Positions 1 to 11,453 of a DNA stretch of 64,000 nt are shown in pieces. The translations under genes and the position numbers were made by a program. The number at the start of each line of letters is the position of its first letter. The first letter of the stretch is position 1. Source of the DNA: Symbiodinium natans (taxonomy: Eukaryota > Sar > Dinophyceae > Suessiales > Symbiodiniaceae); the NCBI GenBank assembly GCA_905221605.1, contig CAJNDS010000347.1:62001-126000 (forward strand). Reading direction: 5' to 3'. Below the pieces are notes generated by a model, which saw only the letters and a list, made by a program, of their open reading frames with translations, made no database searches and was not told where the DNA came from.

Positions 1-1399
1 CCCAGAAGTCCACAAGCGACGACAGAGTCGCATTTGGGTAAGCCGGGCATCCTGACGTCCAAAAACAACGACAGTTTCGCATTTGGCGAACACAGGCGTC
101 CAAAAGCGAGGGCAGTTTGTCAATGCGAACCACAAATGGCAAAAAACGATTGCAGCTTCGAGAGCGTGATTTTTTGTCCAACTTTAAAATGTGAGCAGGC
201 GCGTGGCGAGTCCAAGCCCCAAGCGTTTCCCATGGTGACCTCGCCCCCAAAGCTGTAGGATGCAATACAGGAGCCAAATGCATACAAAAATCGTCCCCTT
301 CCAGCCCCCACATGAATCGAAACTTTTCCAATTGAGCAGGCCCCTTCGTTGGGGTATTTGGGCGTCTGCCGTGCAAGTGCAAGACCCTACCCCTACCCAG
401 CCCTTCACCCTAAACCCCACAATCCCGGGGCATGATCGCAGCTGCATCGACCTACACCCACTTACCCTCCACATTAGAAGACACACTGCTTGGGGAATAA
501 ACCAACTGCCCTTTGGCAGGATCTGGCAGGCCAGTGTCAGTCGCTGCAAACCGGCCACGGACAGGGAGCTCGTGCCTCAGAGGAGACTACGAGGAGGAAT
601 GGCTTATTTGACAATTCTTGACATGCTTGTAAATCCGCTGGGTTCAAACTCTGCTCGGTTGACAAGATTTGCCAAGGGAAGAGAGGCACGGAAGTCACTC
701 AGGTGTGGGATTGTCATGAACTTTCTATCTTTCCAGGGCTGGCGTGGAGAGCACCCTTGCTGAGCTGCAAGTCTACTTTGGTGTCTGCATGGCCAAGCGA
801 ATCGTGCCAACCCAGGCTTCACCATCGCAGCACAGCGAATGTCGGCATTCGTCTACAGACCCCTTGCTGTGTTGTAGTGACATTGTAGTGATTGCAGCGA
901 CTGCCATCCTTCCAGCTGCTGGCCCAGCAGCTCGTAGCGCCCAGGGGCACTTCCTTCCTGCCGAGGCTTTGACAGACAAGGCATGCTTGAGAGTCTGTCA
1001 CGAGAAGAAGAACGGCTGCAACCCAGTTCCCAGGCGCCTGAAACAGAAGGGAGCGAATGTTGGTCCGGCACTGCGTGGAATCACCGCTACCTGGACATCT
1101 GGATCTTTCAAGGATGCCCGGTGCAATTCAAAGAGTTGGTTGTGGAGAGGTCATGTGAAACATCTGAGTTCATAGGACGCTTCCAATTCCCATTCTGCGA
1201 GGTATTCGGTTTCCGCCTTGGGAGGCATAGCTCCCCGGCTCCACAATCGTATTCACACTGATTGGTACTGGACTTAAACGATTAACATGTCTGCGACCCA
1301 ATCAAAACCGCGGACCCGTTCGGCCACACGGCGACTGACATGCGAAGTCCCGAAGCAAAACCTCGCACCGTCTGGTTACCACCTAGCTGCCGTTGTGCC
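1..1399. other. No confident gene
   Basis: This stretch may hold the last exons of the NTPDase gene that runs leftwards across 1.4-8.75 kb. On the minus strand a short coding-like run QLFELHRASLKDPDVQ lies near 1145-1098 and another, RYELLGQQLEGWQ, near 935-897. Neither matches a conserved apyrase motif, so they are not assigned. The open frames on both strands before 850 show no recognisable domain. Confidence 0.4.
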
Positions 1400-4300
1400 G
1401 AGCGCCATTGCTCTTGACGCGCGTGTAGCCGATGGGGTAACAAGGGTCGGAACCTGCATCGTTAACAGAAGGTCAGGATGTGTCAGGGAATGTCATGGGC
1501 TACGGGCCATCCTCTTAATCCTGCCTGCACTGCACATTCCCAATCTGAAGTTGTCTGCATGGACACCGTATCGACTTACCGAAGAGCAAGTCAGTCCGGA
1601 GCGCAGCAACGGGTGATTCCTTCCCGAATCGGGTCCCAATCGTTCTGGGACCCTTGCTTTCTCCGTCCCCCATGGTGTCTTGCAGCTTGGATTGGGCGTA
1701 ATCCTGACCGAATCCTTGGCTAGTAAGTCGTCAGCTCGTCAATGCAATGCTATGGGTCCAGTTGTCTACTTTTCTGCCACGTAAAGTTTCTGTGTGCCTT
1801 GTGCTGCCACAGGCCTTCTGGATTTTCTTTATCTGCAGAGCAAGTGTCCCAGGTAGCTGTGGGCGTACAGGGAGTACACCTGGCTTCGAAAGTTATACAG
1901 ATGCAGGGCTCTCAAAACACTGAGGAAGCATAGAAACGCAGTGCCGATTAGAACGAGTCGAATTTCAGCCTCATCCTGTATGACAGACTCCGGTTCAAAG
2001 GCGAAGTACGTCCTACTTTGAGTTCAGAACTTACCGGAAACTATGTCTTGCTAGTCCTCCCCCTTGCATAAATTTCCAACGAGCAACTCGACCCATCCCT
2101 GTTTTGAACTGAAACTGGTCCACTTCGGCAACACGCTCCTTGGCTGCAAGCATACGGAGGAATGCTACAGCCGGAGATAAAGCACCAGAAGCAAATCAGG
2201 AAAGGCAATGCTTCTTCACACGCATGGTCCGCATGGTACCAAAATGAAAGCTCGTCGGTTCATGTCCGGGACCTTCCCTTCCACTGGGCCAGGATGCGAA
2301 CTCGTCTGGCTGCACTTCGAAGGTCACCTGACCGGGCGTGCAAGTGTAATGTTACGTGGCGAGGCTGCAGACTCGAGCAAGCTGGACCCTCGAAATCCTC
2401 AGGCAACCTGTTCACTGTTCCTGCTTTCCAGATAGTCGATTCACACAAACTAGGCTCGCACACCCTGGCACCTGAGTTGACCCACCGCCCATCTCGATCA
2501 CGCCCATGGACGGGACATCGGCGTTCTTAGATTGCAACGTTGTGTCAGGGGGTGCATGCCCAAGTGTTACCTCCAATGGAATCAGATCTAGAACGAGTGA
2601 GTAACCCAAACAGTACCCCTGCGACGTTGGTCCGTCAGCTTGAAAGGATCAAAAAGAAACCCTATACAGTGTTGATTGAGTAGCCAGTGCATCAGAGAGT
2701 GTGAGGTCCCTGACGCCGGGCAAGCACAGACCAGACCGTGACCCGAATCCGTGGGCCCTTTCAACGCGCAGCCACAAGAAACAGGGGCTGCGTAAGTACC
2801 GAAGTACCTGTGTTACGAAGCCACGTGGCGACTTCGAAGCTGCCCCGCAGGTAGTTCGCCGCGATCCAGGCCAGGGCAGCCTCCTCCTGTCAGATTCTTG
2901 CAGCTGTAACAACGCTGCAGGTGCATTGCTTGGCTTTGGGGTCCCATGCGTGTTGGGTCTGGACTCTGGGAATCTACTTGACTTGGGCACCAGTCCTTGC
3001 CCTTGATGATGTCGGCCCAGGCCTCAGGCATCTGGGGTGAGCCCAGGGCGGCTCAGGATGTGGCTCATGATCCGAAACCTCCCCCGAAGCCCTGGTCATG
3101 GGCTTGGTGCAGGGTCCCCGGGCTCACCCCTACGCGGAGTCAATGGGATATCGGTCTTCCAGAAAAGGCTGGGGGCAGAAGCATGCCGAAGAAACAATGG
3201 CCGGCAACAATAAAAATGTGAAGTACTATGATTCGTTCATGGTTGTTTTGTGACACCAGAAGAACCCCAAAAAGGGAGACGTAGACACAACGCGGCTACT
3301 AGATCGGTTCAGTCGGCCGTGTGCAGCACCCTCACATGATGTTTGACGCAGGACAGCGCTGCTTTTCTTCCTTTTCTGGGGCGCACAGCCTCCACTACAC
3401 AAGCTCTCCAGCACCCAATCGATCCAAGAGGGTTGTGGTTTCGGGTCGAGGGTTGCTCCTCGCCAGTTCCAAAGAGCAGGACAAGTGCCAATCTGATTTG
3501 TGCCCGTCCAACTTCAACGAGACAGGCGAGGTACATGCGTTGCGGCCTAAGTTAACTAAGTTAAGGGTTGCTCAGGACTTTACGGGAGCGTCTGTAGGTC
3601 TTCTGAAAGTAAAGGGCCTCGCTGGGGCTCCGTGAACCAGTGCCTTCGCTTGCACTTTGAAAGGATCGCAGCAGCATCGCTTAGAAAAGTCGCCATAGTC
3701 CAAAAAAGCCCCCCCAAAGCCCAAAGCCCAAAGCACAAGACTAGCACTCGGGCAACTCATGAGGCGACTCATCACAAGGCCGGCTAAGGCCCCCTCTAGA
3801 GATCCCTAGGCCGTCATGTGGCATGATGCTGCTAGGAACTCCTGCCTCGGAGGTGACACGGGAAATTCAAAAATGCCACAAATACTGACCACTGATTCCT
3901 ATCTGCGGCCGGGGGGGGGGTTCCTTAGAGCAGGTTAACGGTCAGGTTTACGAAGTTTCCACTCTCACATGGAAGGACGGCGGATGGCATCTGGGCGTTG
4001 AAGGATTTTGAAAGTGGGCTAGTTCGATGACTGCTCCCAGAACCACGTCTCTTTGCTCTCATTGTGCCACCAAGGTCCGCGATCGCTTTCGTACCTTTGC
4101 CAACCGCGCTCTGCAGCTGTGTCCGCGAAAAAGAACTCCTCTGTTTTGCTGTTGAAATACCAGGTCCGGCCCGTAGTGGGGTCCTTGTACGGCTTCCAGG
4201 ATGTGTCCTGGATGCAGCGTGGGGTGGAGATGTCAAAGGACTGGGGTCCCGACTGGGGTCTGGTGGTGATGTCCGGACCAAGCTGGCCAACAGGAGGTGC

Positions 4301-5881
4301 TGTGGGTGCCTCGGGCGCATCTTGGCTGTCGCGCCATGGATGGTCAGTCTCAACTGGGCCGCATGCCGCGGAGGCCGAAGCGGAGTTGGAACCACATCCA
4401 GGGATCTCAGGCATCTGTTGTGCAGAGGTTTGCCAGTCCTGATGGTCCACCTTCGTCGTATGTGTGTAGGGTCTTGTCTGTGCAGGCTGGGGGGGCATAG
4501 AGCCGTAGAAGCTTCCACTGCTGTCTTGCTTGGGGAACGTCTCGCCCTTGCCACCTTGGCCGCCCTTGCCACCTTTGCCACCCATGCCACCCTTGCCACG
4601 CTTTCCGTGCACGTACCTGGCCCGGATCCGGAAAAAGCCCTTGGCAGGCTCCTCCAAGTCAAAGCGTTTGCCGTGAGAACCCACGCTGGTTTTGGCCACA
4701 TGGATCACTTCATCCCTTGAGGCCCTTGGGCCGACTCCGCACTTCTGCATGAGCTCGTGTACCTGAATCCACCCACCCGGATCCACGGTGAGATTGTGCT
4801 TCTGCACTTCGTAGCGAAGGATGCGGGCCAAGTTCTTCGAAAGGTCTTGCTCTGGCGTGCCATGTGGCATGCCATTCATGCTGCGGCTCCCCAAGCAGTG
4901 TCTCAAAAACCTGCGTAGATGCGAAACCGCTTGAGCACAGCTTGCGCACAGGAAGACTGAAGCATGTCTAAGCCTAAGCCACGCCTCTCTGTATCCCTGA
5001 AGCCCGATGAGCCCCAAATGAACCCCTGTCCACACAGCACTCCGTTTACGTTGAAGCAGGCTGTCTGAAGCTTTCCCGCGCCATGGTGCAGACTGACAAC
5101 CAATTCTGTGACCTATTTTCGACCTGACCTTCTTCGACTCTTCGGTGCTAGGCTGTGTCAAGGCACATCCTGGAACTGGTAGCCGGAGTCTTTCAAGGTG
5201 GAGCGAACCTTTGGGCAGGGGTGTTTCGCTGACCGGAGCTTGTCCATAATCCGGTGATTCAATTTTAAACCTATGCCATTGTAGGAATTGCGAGATTGAT
5301 CCCGCAGGTATCCTGAGCCCCTTCGCGCAAATCAAGGTGCTCCTGGATGTGGAGGTGTGGAAGCAAAGGAAGGTGCCCAAGCGCCAAACGGACAGGCACA
5401 TACAAACACGCATTGCTTACAGTTTGCCCTTGCCTTGGCTGGGCTTCCGCGCATCCACCCCAAGTGAAATAAGGATGGGGATCAACAAAAATTGGCAAAG
5501 GATCAAACAAATCAGAATTCTGTGATCAACAAAACACAAAGCATGCAGGGTCTTGGTTCGAAAGTGGTCCAAATACCGTAAATTATGCATTTCTGCCTCT
5601 TCGCAATCCTAGCAAATCTTAAGTTGCAGCGTTTCTGCCGATTCGAAGGCTCCAAATTAAATATGCTGTCCTCCTCCTAGAAGGATTTGATGTTTTTTAT
5701 CTCCTCTCTCTCCCTCTCTTTGCTCTTTTGCTTGCTTGCTAAGCGGATGGCCCCCTGACAGGGACCGCCCCCGAGGGCAAAGAGAGAGAAAGAGACAGAG
5801 AGAGAGAGAGAGAGAGGAGCAGGAGCGGGGCGCGCCTTGGCGCAGGGCTTGCCCCTGGCCCCAAGGAAAGAAAGAAAGAGA

Positions 5882-5914
<33 letters not shown>

Positions 5915-8749
5915 TGAGAGAGCGCCTTTGCTGAGTCGCAGGGCCAAAGAAAATCCTCCCCAAACCGGAGATCCGGGATATAAAGGTTCACACAACCCAA
6001 CCGGTGCTGGAGTCAATGCACTCGTGAAAGGAGGACCACACTTCGGATAGACCTGATCCCCGGTAGCCTAGTTTCAGTGTTCCCCAACGTGTCGGTTAAC
6101 CCTCCACCGCGCACCCGTCTCACAGCATCGATCCCGATTTGACTTTGTTGACCCCTGTCCCGTGAGCTCAGAAACAGCGTCTGCCATTGGTTGCCCAGGC
6201 GCTGTTCGCAACACCGCCTCTGCTTTGGCTTCAGGGACAGCTCGAAGGCCCGCCGTCGCCTGCAGGCCGGGGTTGCCTTAAGACAGGTTCTCTTGCTCTT
6301 CGAGAGCGGAGAGCGGCTCCTCAGAGGCCTTACGTGAGGGTTCGTGGGCTTGCGGCAAAGGCAGAGCGCTCTCGCGTAAAGTTGCTGTTTCGTTCGTGGG
6401 CGAATTGGAGCAAAAGGGTGTGAACAAGAATGCGACGAAGGCACTCTTCGTGGTTTGTTTGTGTATATATATATATATACAGTAGGGAAGAGTTTAGGGG
6501 CACCCTTTTGGTACATCTTGGTCTCTCAACCTTCAGGAGGACCGGGGTCGTCGGCCGCCGCTCGGCAGCCACAAACTTGTTCGCAAAGTTCACCTGGGCG
6601 ACCGGCTCTAAGGTCTGCCGAGACCACTTTAAGTGCCACAAAGTGCCACAGCAAGAACATCACGGGATATGCATGAAAACGTGTAAAACCACACGGAGCG
6701 GGTTGGTACTTCGTTGAATTTCATTCAGGATTCAAGCCCGATGCATGCAGCTATATAGACAGTCTGGAATGTTTGTGGATGCTTGGCGCTCAGAAACACC
6801 TGTCCCGACTGCTGGTGGTAGTGGTAGTGCATGGCCTGTCTAGCTTCTGGGTTTTCCAACCGAAAGAAGACTGAAGAGCCAACTTGCGACTCCGTTGCCA
6901 ATGACCCTCGCACCACCCGCTAAATCAGCCAAGCTGGACCAAGCTGCCAAGTCTTGGATGTTGAGCCGGCAGCCTGCATGGGGTGCAAGGGCCCATTTGT
7001 GGGATTGCAACGGTAGATCGCAGAGCACCGGTTCACTCTGAGTTCCTTCGAGGTCCTCCTTCTTTGCGAACTCCGAAAGCCCAGGCTTCACCTGGACGCA
7101 GAGTGTGGAGAAGTTCCGCTCTTTGGGAGTCAGCTGCGCAGCAAGACAGCCCAACCTTCAAACCCTAGGGCAAGGAAACAAGGCACGCAATGAACCCAGG
7201 TACAGCCCTCCTTCTTTTTTGTGAGGACAGGGTCGCCCTGTCGGGACAAGCAAAATGTCGAGCAAAGGGCACAGGCTCGCCACCAGCAACAAGCATGCAA
7301 CACCCTTGCAAGCATGCCAAGCTAGACGGCACACAGACGAGCCATGTGCCCCACTGCCCAACTGCACCTAGTTCCCACTTCGACACGCAGGCAGACTTCG
7401 TCTACGAAGCGTGAGCCGTGAGTTGCTGATGGGCCATCTCCCGGGCCAACTCGTGCTCAACAAACTTCCAGCTCTGCCGGGTGCTCTTTCTCTTCGACTC
7501 CACTCCCAACAACTCTCAGGAGGCTTACAAGGCTTCAGGCTCGGAGGGTTCCAGAGATGTCGTTTGAAGACTGCCCTCATCTAAGAGGTAGTATGGAAGA
7601 GTATAGTATGGAAGAGTATGGAAGGTGGATCGCCTAATATCGCCTTAGAAGCCAGGTGTTTCATCCAAACGACAGATGCCCCCAGCTTGCCTTCCAAGTC
7701 TGCGCATCCCGGACGGCAAGGTCGACTCCTGAACAACACTACTTAGTCACTACTTTCTGCGCTGAAGCTGCTGGAGCTGCTTGGAGTTCCGTGATGCCTT
7801 GAGCTCCAGAAAAGAGTGGCCTCCGTGAACAAAAGCAAGAGCCCATGAGAAGCGATTGAAGATGAGGCTCGGGGCACGTGCGCAGCCGTGGCCGGCATGT
7901 ACATGTTAAAGACATGGATGCCTGAGCTGAGTTGCGAGCCACAAACGCTCGTGGTCCGGGCCACCTACTGGTGAAAGAACGATGCGGCAAACTTCCCAAG
8001 GCACTTCTAAAAACGCCACCCAAACAGCACCCAACATCCATGAATCAACCGCAAAACGCAAGCTCATCAAAAATCAAAAGGAGGCTGAGAGGCGTGTGCC
8101 GCTACTGCCGGCGTCGAACACCAAAATCTGCTCCAGGCTGTCCTCACTGCCTGCAGGGTGATCCTTTAGAATCTTCCAAGCTTTAGCTTTCAGGGTTTGC
8201 CTGTCGCATGCGCTTCTTGAGTGATAGTGTGATACAGGGATCAAGAAGTGTACAGTCGGTTCCGATAACCTTTGCAGGTGAGGACACGGGGTGTACGGAG
8301 TGTGGCATCTTGCCGCTTCGGTCGTTGATGTTTGCTGAACCCCATGTGTCCCGCCCCTGTGGCCTCGCAAATTGCCGGAGAGGGCCCGTTGCTCGCCGGC
8401 CTCGGAGACATTGGAACTGCCATGCAGCGCCCTTTCGTCCTGACCTTCCACTGCCGTAGCCTTTTTGCCCCACACCTCCTCACAACCTGCAGAGAAGAGA
8501 AGTCGTCTCCCAAGTTTCACTTTCAATTGGAGCTTCTGACCAGATCTGATTTTGCCAAGTATCACTGTCGGGTGAGGGTGCCTTGGCTTGAAGGGCTTTG
8601 CGGCGCAGCTGCTTGGTGTGGGCATGGTGAGCCGTGAAGCCCGTGAAGCTGCAGGCTGCTCGAGCAGCAGCCCCCGAGCCTCCTGACCAAGATGCCGAGC
8701 AGACGTGGCACAGCAAAGAGCTCACCAGTAGTTGCAGTGGCCCCATCAT
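1400..8749 (-). CDS. Ecto-apyrase / NTPDase (GDA1-CD39 family), multi-exon
   Basis: This family hydrolyses nucleoside tri- and diphosphates, usually in the secretory lumen or outside the cell. Exon 1 (8749-8566) opens with a hydrophobic signal peptide, MMGPLQLLVSSLLCHVC. Exon 2 (8150-8094) carries conserved region 1, ILVFDAGSSGTR, and joins exon 3 (from 7921) as IHVFNM. VKPGLSEF follows at 7091, then an exon ending TTPVLLK (6593-6531) and region 2 ATAGLRAVPEAKAE (from 6259). Region 3 is split: ADIIKGK (3031-2996) joins EEAALAWIAANYLRG (from 2886). Region 4, GVIEMGGGSTQ (2525-2472), joins VTFEVQPDEF (from 2327). YSLYAHSYLG (1879-1849) and DPCYPIGY (from 1453) follow. All pieces are in family order on one strand. 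The 5' splice sites used include GT (8565, 6530, 2471), GC (8093) and GA (2995). Small linking exons after GTRIHVF and after region 2, and the C terminus, were not resolved. The region 2-3 intron contains a separate Tpt1-like ORF. Confidence 0.85.
4019..4879 (-). CDS. Tpt1/KptA N-terminal domain + Gly/Lys linker + two WW-like modules
   Basis: An uninterrupted frame encodes about 286 residues from the chosen ATG (MNGMPHGTPEQDLSK). The frame is open further upstream to 5413, but that part looks like non-coding read-through. Residues about 10-90 match the winged-helix N-terminal domain of RNA 2'-phosphotransferase: DLSKNLARILRY, DPGGWIQVHELM, then GKRFDLEEPAKGFFRIRA. In the family this is followed by NQGHS and the ADP-ribosyltransferase fold. 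Here the sequence turns instead into a GKGG-rich linker and the catalytic half is absent. The invariant LRH motif reads LRY. The C-terminal third carries two tryptophan/tyrosine modules, SWKPYKDPTTGRTWYFNS and GWQRYESDRGPWWHNESK, which resemble WW domains without the usual final Trp/Pro. tRNA-splicing activity is therefore unlikely; an RNA- or proline-ligand-binding adaptor is an inference. It lies inside an intron of the NTPDase gene, on the same strand. Confidence 0.85.
   Translation of the reverse strand: MNGMPHGTPEQDLSKNLARILRYEVQKHNLTVDPGGWIQVHELMQKCGVGPRASRDEVIHVAKTSVGSHGKRFDLEEPAKGFFRIRARYVHGKRGKGGMGGKGGKGGQGGKGETFPKQDSSGSFYGSMPPQPAQTRPYTHTTKVDHQDWQTSAQQMPEIPGCGSNSASASAACGPVETDHPWRDSQDAPEAPTAPPVGQLGPDITTRPQSGPQSFDISTPRCIQDTSWKPYKDPTTGRTWYFNSKTEEFFFADTAAERGWQRYESDRGPWWHNESKETWFWEQSSN
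5700..5920. repeat. GA/CT-rich microsatellite block
   Basis: Two GA runs (about 5796-5816 and 5865-5914) and a CT-rich run (about 5701-5725) lie within the large NTPDase intron. They create long but meaningless open frames of alternating Arg/Glu or Leu/Ser on both strands. Confidence 0.9.
6460..6480. repeat. TA microsatellite
   Basis: A short TA run lies inside an NTPDase intron, just downstream of the TTPVLLK exon in the gene's direction. Confidence 0.85.
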
Positions 8750-9439
8750 TGAAACCTGGTCTGTCCGGATGCTTTGTCAAGATGCTTTGAGCACACTTCT
8801 CTTAGCAGTCTTAGCAGCATCTGCACCTGGAAATTCCCCTCAACGGCAAGGCTTCGTGAACAGGCCCGAGGCTTGCCAGAGACCGTACCTGCTCTGAAAA
8901 TATCACGACCCACGCCAACCACCCTCTTGCCCCATACCAACAGACTGCCAGTCTGGACCCCATGTCTAAATTTCCAACCACAAGAAATGAAGCTTGCCCT
9001 GCAAAAATAGAAAGCCATATCTCGCCCCTGGCCAAGAAACTTCGGGGAGGATGCAGTCGTCGGCTGCAAAAACACTTCCATGCACTTTCCTATGTGCTCG
9101 AGCTGCTTTTAAGCAGTGAGAGCTCCTGAAGCTTGAGTTCTGGTGAGTCTAGTGAGTCAAGTGAGGCCGGCCAGGCAAGCAAGGCCAGTGGCTGTGGGGG
9201 TGGTGCTGACGAGTTTGTAACACATAGCCGCAGCAAATGCCAAGCCCATGATACACGGGTCAAGTGAGCGCTTGGGCCTCAGAGCAGCGGGAGTCAAGAT
9301 TTCAGAATCACCTGCCCCCACTTTCCTCTGGCTCCCTGCCTGTCTTGCAGCTTAAGTGTGGAAGTGCTCAGCATCGTTCAGCTATGACAACCACAAGCAG
9401 CTGCTGCTCAAGCAGCTCCCTGAGAACTCCTTCTTCCCG

Positions 9440-9515
9440 CTCCGCTGGAAGCTGCAGGGTGCTCTTCCCCAGAGTCGCTGCCATAGTCGACCAGTGGCTG
9501 GGCCTTCATGGACAT
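9440..9515 (-). CDS. Possible first exon beginning MSMKAQPLVDYGSDSGEE
   Basis: Between the CRAL-TRIO stop and the NTPDase start the minus strand reads ATG TCC ATG AAG and then PLVDYGSDSGEEH. An N terminus of the type (L/V)xxYGSDS-acidic is common among nuclear and splicing-related eukaryotic proteins. The frame closes soon after and no partner exon was found, so this is only a candidate. It could also be chance. Confidence 0.2.
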
Positions 9516-9946
9516 GAGCTGCTTGAGGATCCATCAACTTATTGAGGCTTTAGAGGTTTCACATGTTGGAAAAGGTTTTCAGGCAGATCTGAATGCCAAC
9601 ATACAACGTCAACATCAAGCTGCCTCAAGAAGGCACCAGTGAACTCACCATCCCTGAGTTGGTTTCGAACATGAATCAGTGAATCAGCAATCCCCCGTGA
9701 CACCCGAAGCTGTGAAGCGCATTGGGCAAGCAGCAGCCATAGAAGTACGTCGGTTCACACCAGATGATTGTTTCAGGGTTCTGCTGCCGCGGCCCAAACT
9801 AAAAGCCGTTAACCTCAACTCCTCAACTCTCATGTCCGTAATCCGCCCTTAGCCACATGTTTTTCAGAGGCTTCTCTGCGGGGCCACCTTAGGAGCCCGC
9901 CCCAGGCACGAAGACGCCACCCCACGCCACTTCATGTGGCAACGGG

Positions 9947-11453
9947 TCACGCGTCAGGAAAAGTCATGTCGATGATCTCCTGAGGTATAGTGCCACCAGG
10001 AGCTATAAATCTGGCGCAATAGTCATCATCGCCATCAAACCACTCTCCACCCAGTGCCTTCGGCACATGCTTTGCAGGAATATGTCTCAGCAGTGTCTCA
10101 GTTGTCTCGCCTTCGTGCACAACTTCTATCTTGTCGATGGTTCCCTGATCCAGAAAAGGGCGGCACACACGCCAAATCAACGGAAAAATCCAAGGAGGTC
10201 GGATGATAATGACCCGCTTGAGGCCTTCAGGGTAGTTGTCCGACTCCACCCGACCCACCATCCTGAGTCTTGCTGCTTGTCTGCAAACTAAAGAGTGCAA
10301 ACAACTATGCTCGAAACCCCAACAAGTACAGTAAAAGTCGAATTTGGCCCTTTCAGATGGACGCTCAGCATCTGGAGCATGGCAAGGGCGTGCCGGTCCA
10401 TGAAGCTGAGGTCCAACCCATCCAAGTCGACCACCACAGTCAACTGAAAGCCGCGGCTGCTGCCTTTCCTTGGCTCATGGCTCAGGGAAGCCCTGTATCA
10501 ATGCCAAAACGTCTAAGTACACGGATTGCACGAGGTCTTGGGATGTGTGGAGTTTCCACCATAGAAGCATGCAGCATGGTCTGCTACAAGTTTATGTGCT
10601 TGTCCAACAGGTCTCTTCAAGTTCTTTCGTCTTGCGAGTTCCAGGCTGGCGAAAACGCACTCTGCGTTGTAGATGCTGTGCTCCCGGATAAACTCTTGAT
10701 TGCAATTCAGCAGGCCTTGCAGATCGTTCTGCCCCACACGCTCGTAAAACACAGGATCACCCTCATGGTCCAAGCCAGCATAGCCCAAGGGCTTCCAATA
10801 CAGATCGAACTTCTCATGCTTGCCTTGATCGCTTTTACCCCAGGATGACAGCATGCTTGTTGCATTCTCCTGCCGCCACTCCAGCACTGAGTGAAGCATG
10901 TCCAAAGCTCGCTCAACATCGCACTTTCGAGCGATGAGAAATCTCAGCAGTACCTTGCGAACAATGCTTTTGCCAATGCAAACGAACCTTGCCGCACTCG
11001 GCTGAAGTGAAAGACATGGGAAGATTGGGCGCAGCGTCAACATAATTCAACATACATCAACCCATAGCCTCCTCCTAGGACGCTAAACAGATCTAAACAG
11101 GCGCAAAGCACTCTGGGATCTTGCGGCTGTACCCATCCAGAGCCAGGGAGATCGCCGCAGAGCACGCGCAGCTGTTGAAGCTTCTCCGCCACTTCCACGT
11201 GCTGCGAAGCATCGCGGATGGCCACCTGAAGGGGGCGGTTTGATACTTGATGCACTTAAAAAGAAAGCTGCTTTCTTTGCCTTGGTGCTTCAAAGAAACC
11301 GACAGAATGCCGGGGCTGCCCCCCCCCCCCCCCCCCCAGCATGACTATGTTTGCCAGCGGTGCCTCACATGACCCGTGCAACCCCCCAACATGCCTTGCC
11401 TGGATCAAGGCAGTGAGGTCCTCATCGATGGGGTGGAAAGTCAGGCTGTACAT
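9947..11453 (-). CDS. CRAL-TRIO (Sec14-like) lipid-transfer protein, five exons
   Basis: Sec14-type proteins bind a phosphatidylinositol or other lipid in a hydrophobic pocket and move or present it between membranes. Proposed exons are 11453-11400, 11225-11112, 10953-10600, 10443-10355 and 10262-9947, summing to 927 bases (308 residues) with all phases consistent. The N-terminal CRAL-TRIO-N part reads QDPR|VLLRFLIARKCDVERAL. The lipid-binding domain follows with GLDHEGDPVFYERVGQ, then RPVGQ|LTVVVDLDGLDLSFMD, then ESDNYPEGLKRVIIIRPPWI, RPFLDQGTIDKIEV and LLRHIPAKHVPKALGGEWF. The family's D-x-x-G and NYPE signatures are intact. The 5' splice sites are GC (11399), GT (11111), GC (10599) and GA (10354). 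Joining across each restores the family sequence exactly. The first exon (MYSLTFHPIDEDLTALIQ) is the least certain. Its start lies about 5.1 kb from the nearest larger minus-strand cluster, so it is probably transcribed on its own promoter or as part of a same-direction block. Confidence 0.88.
11320..11339. repeat. Poly-C run (poly-G on minus)
   Basis: About 18 consecutive C lie in the first proposed intron of the CRAL-TRIO gene. The minus (coding) strand is G-rich here. Confidence 0.9.

Noticed and set aside
5657-6050. Overlapping open frames on both strands rich in Leu/Ser or Arg/Glu
   Set aside because: They are translations of GA/CT microsatellites within an NTPDase intron.
7739-7830. 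Minus-strand run GAQGITELQAAPAASAQ resembling the apyrase segment after KPGLS
   Set aside because: It lies before the KPGLSEF exon in gene order, so it cannot be the expected following segment; probably chance.
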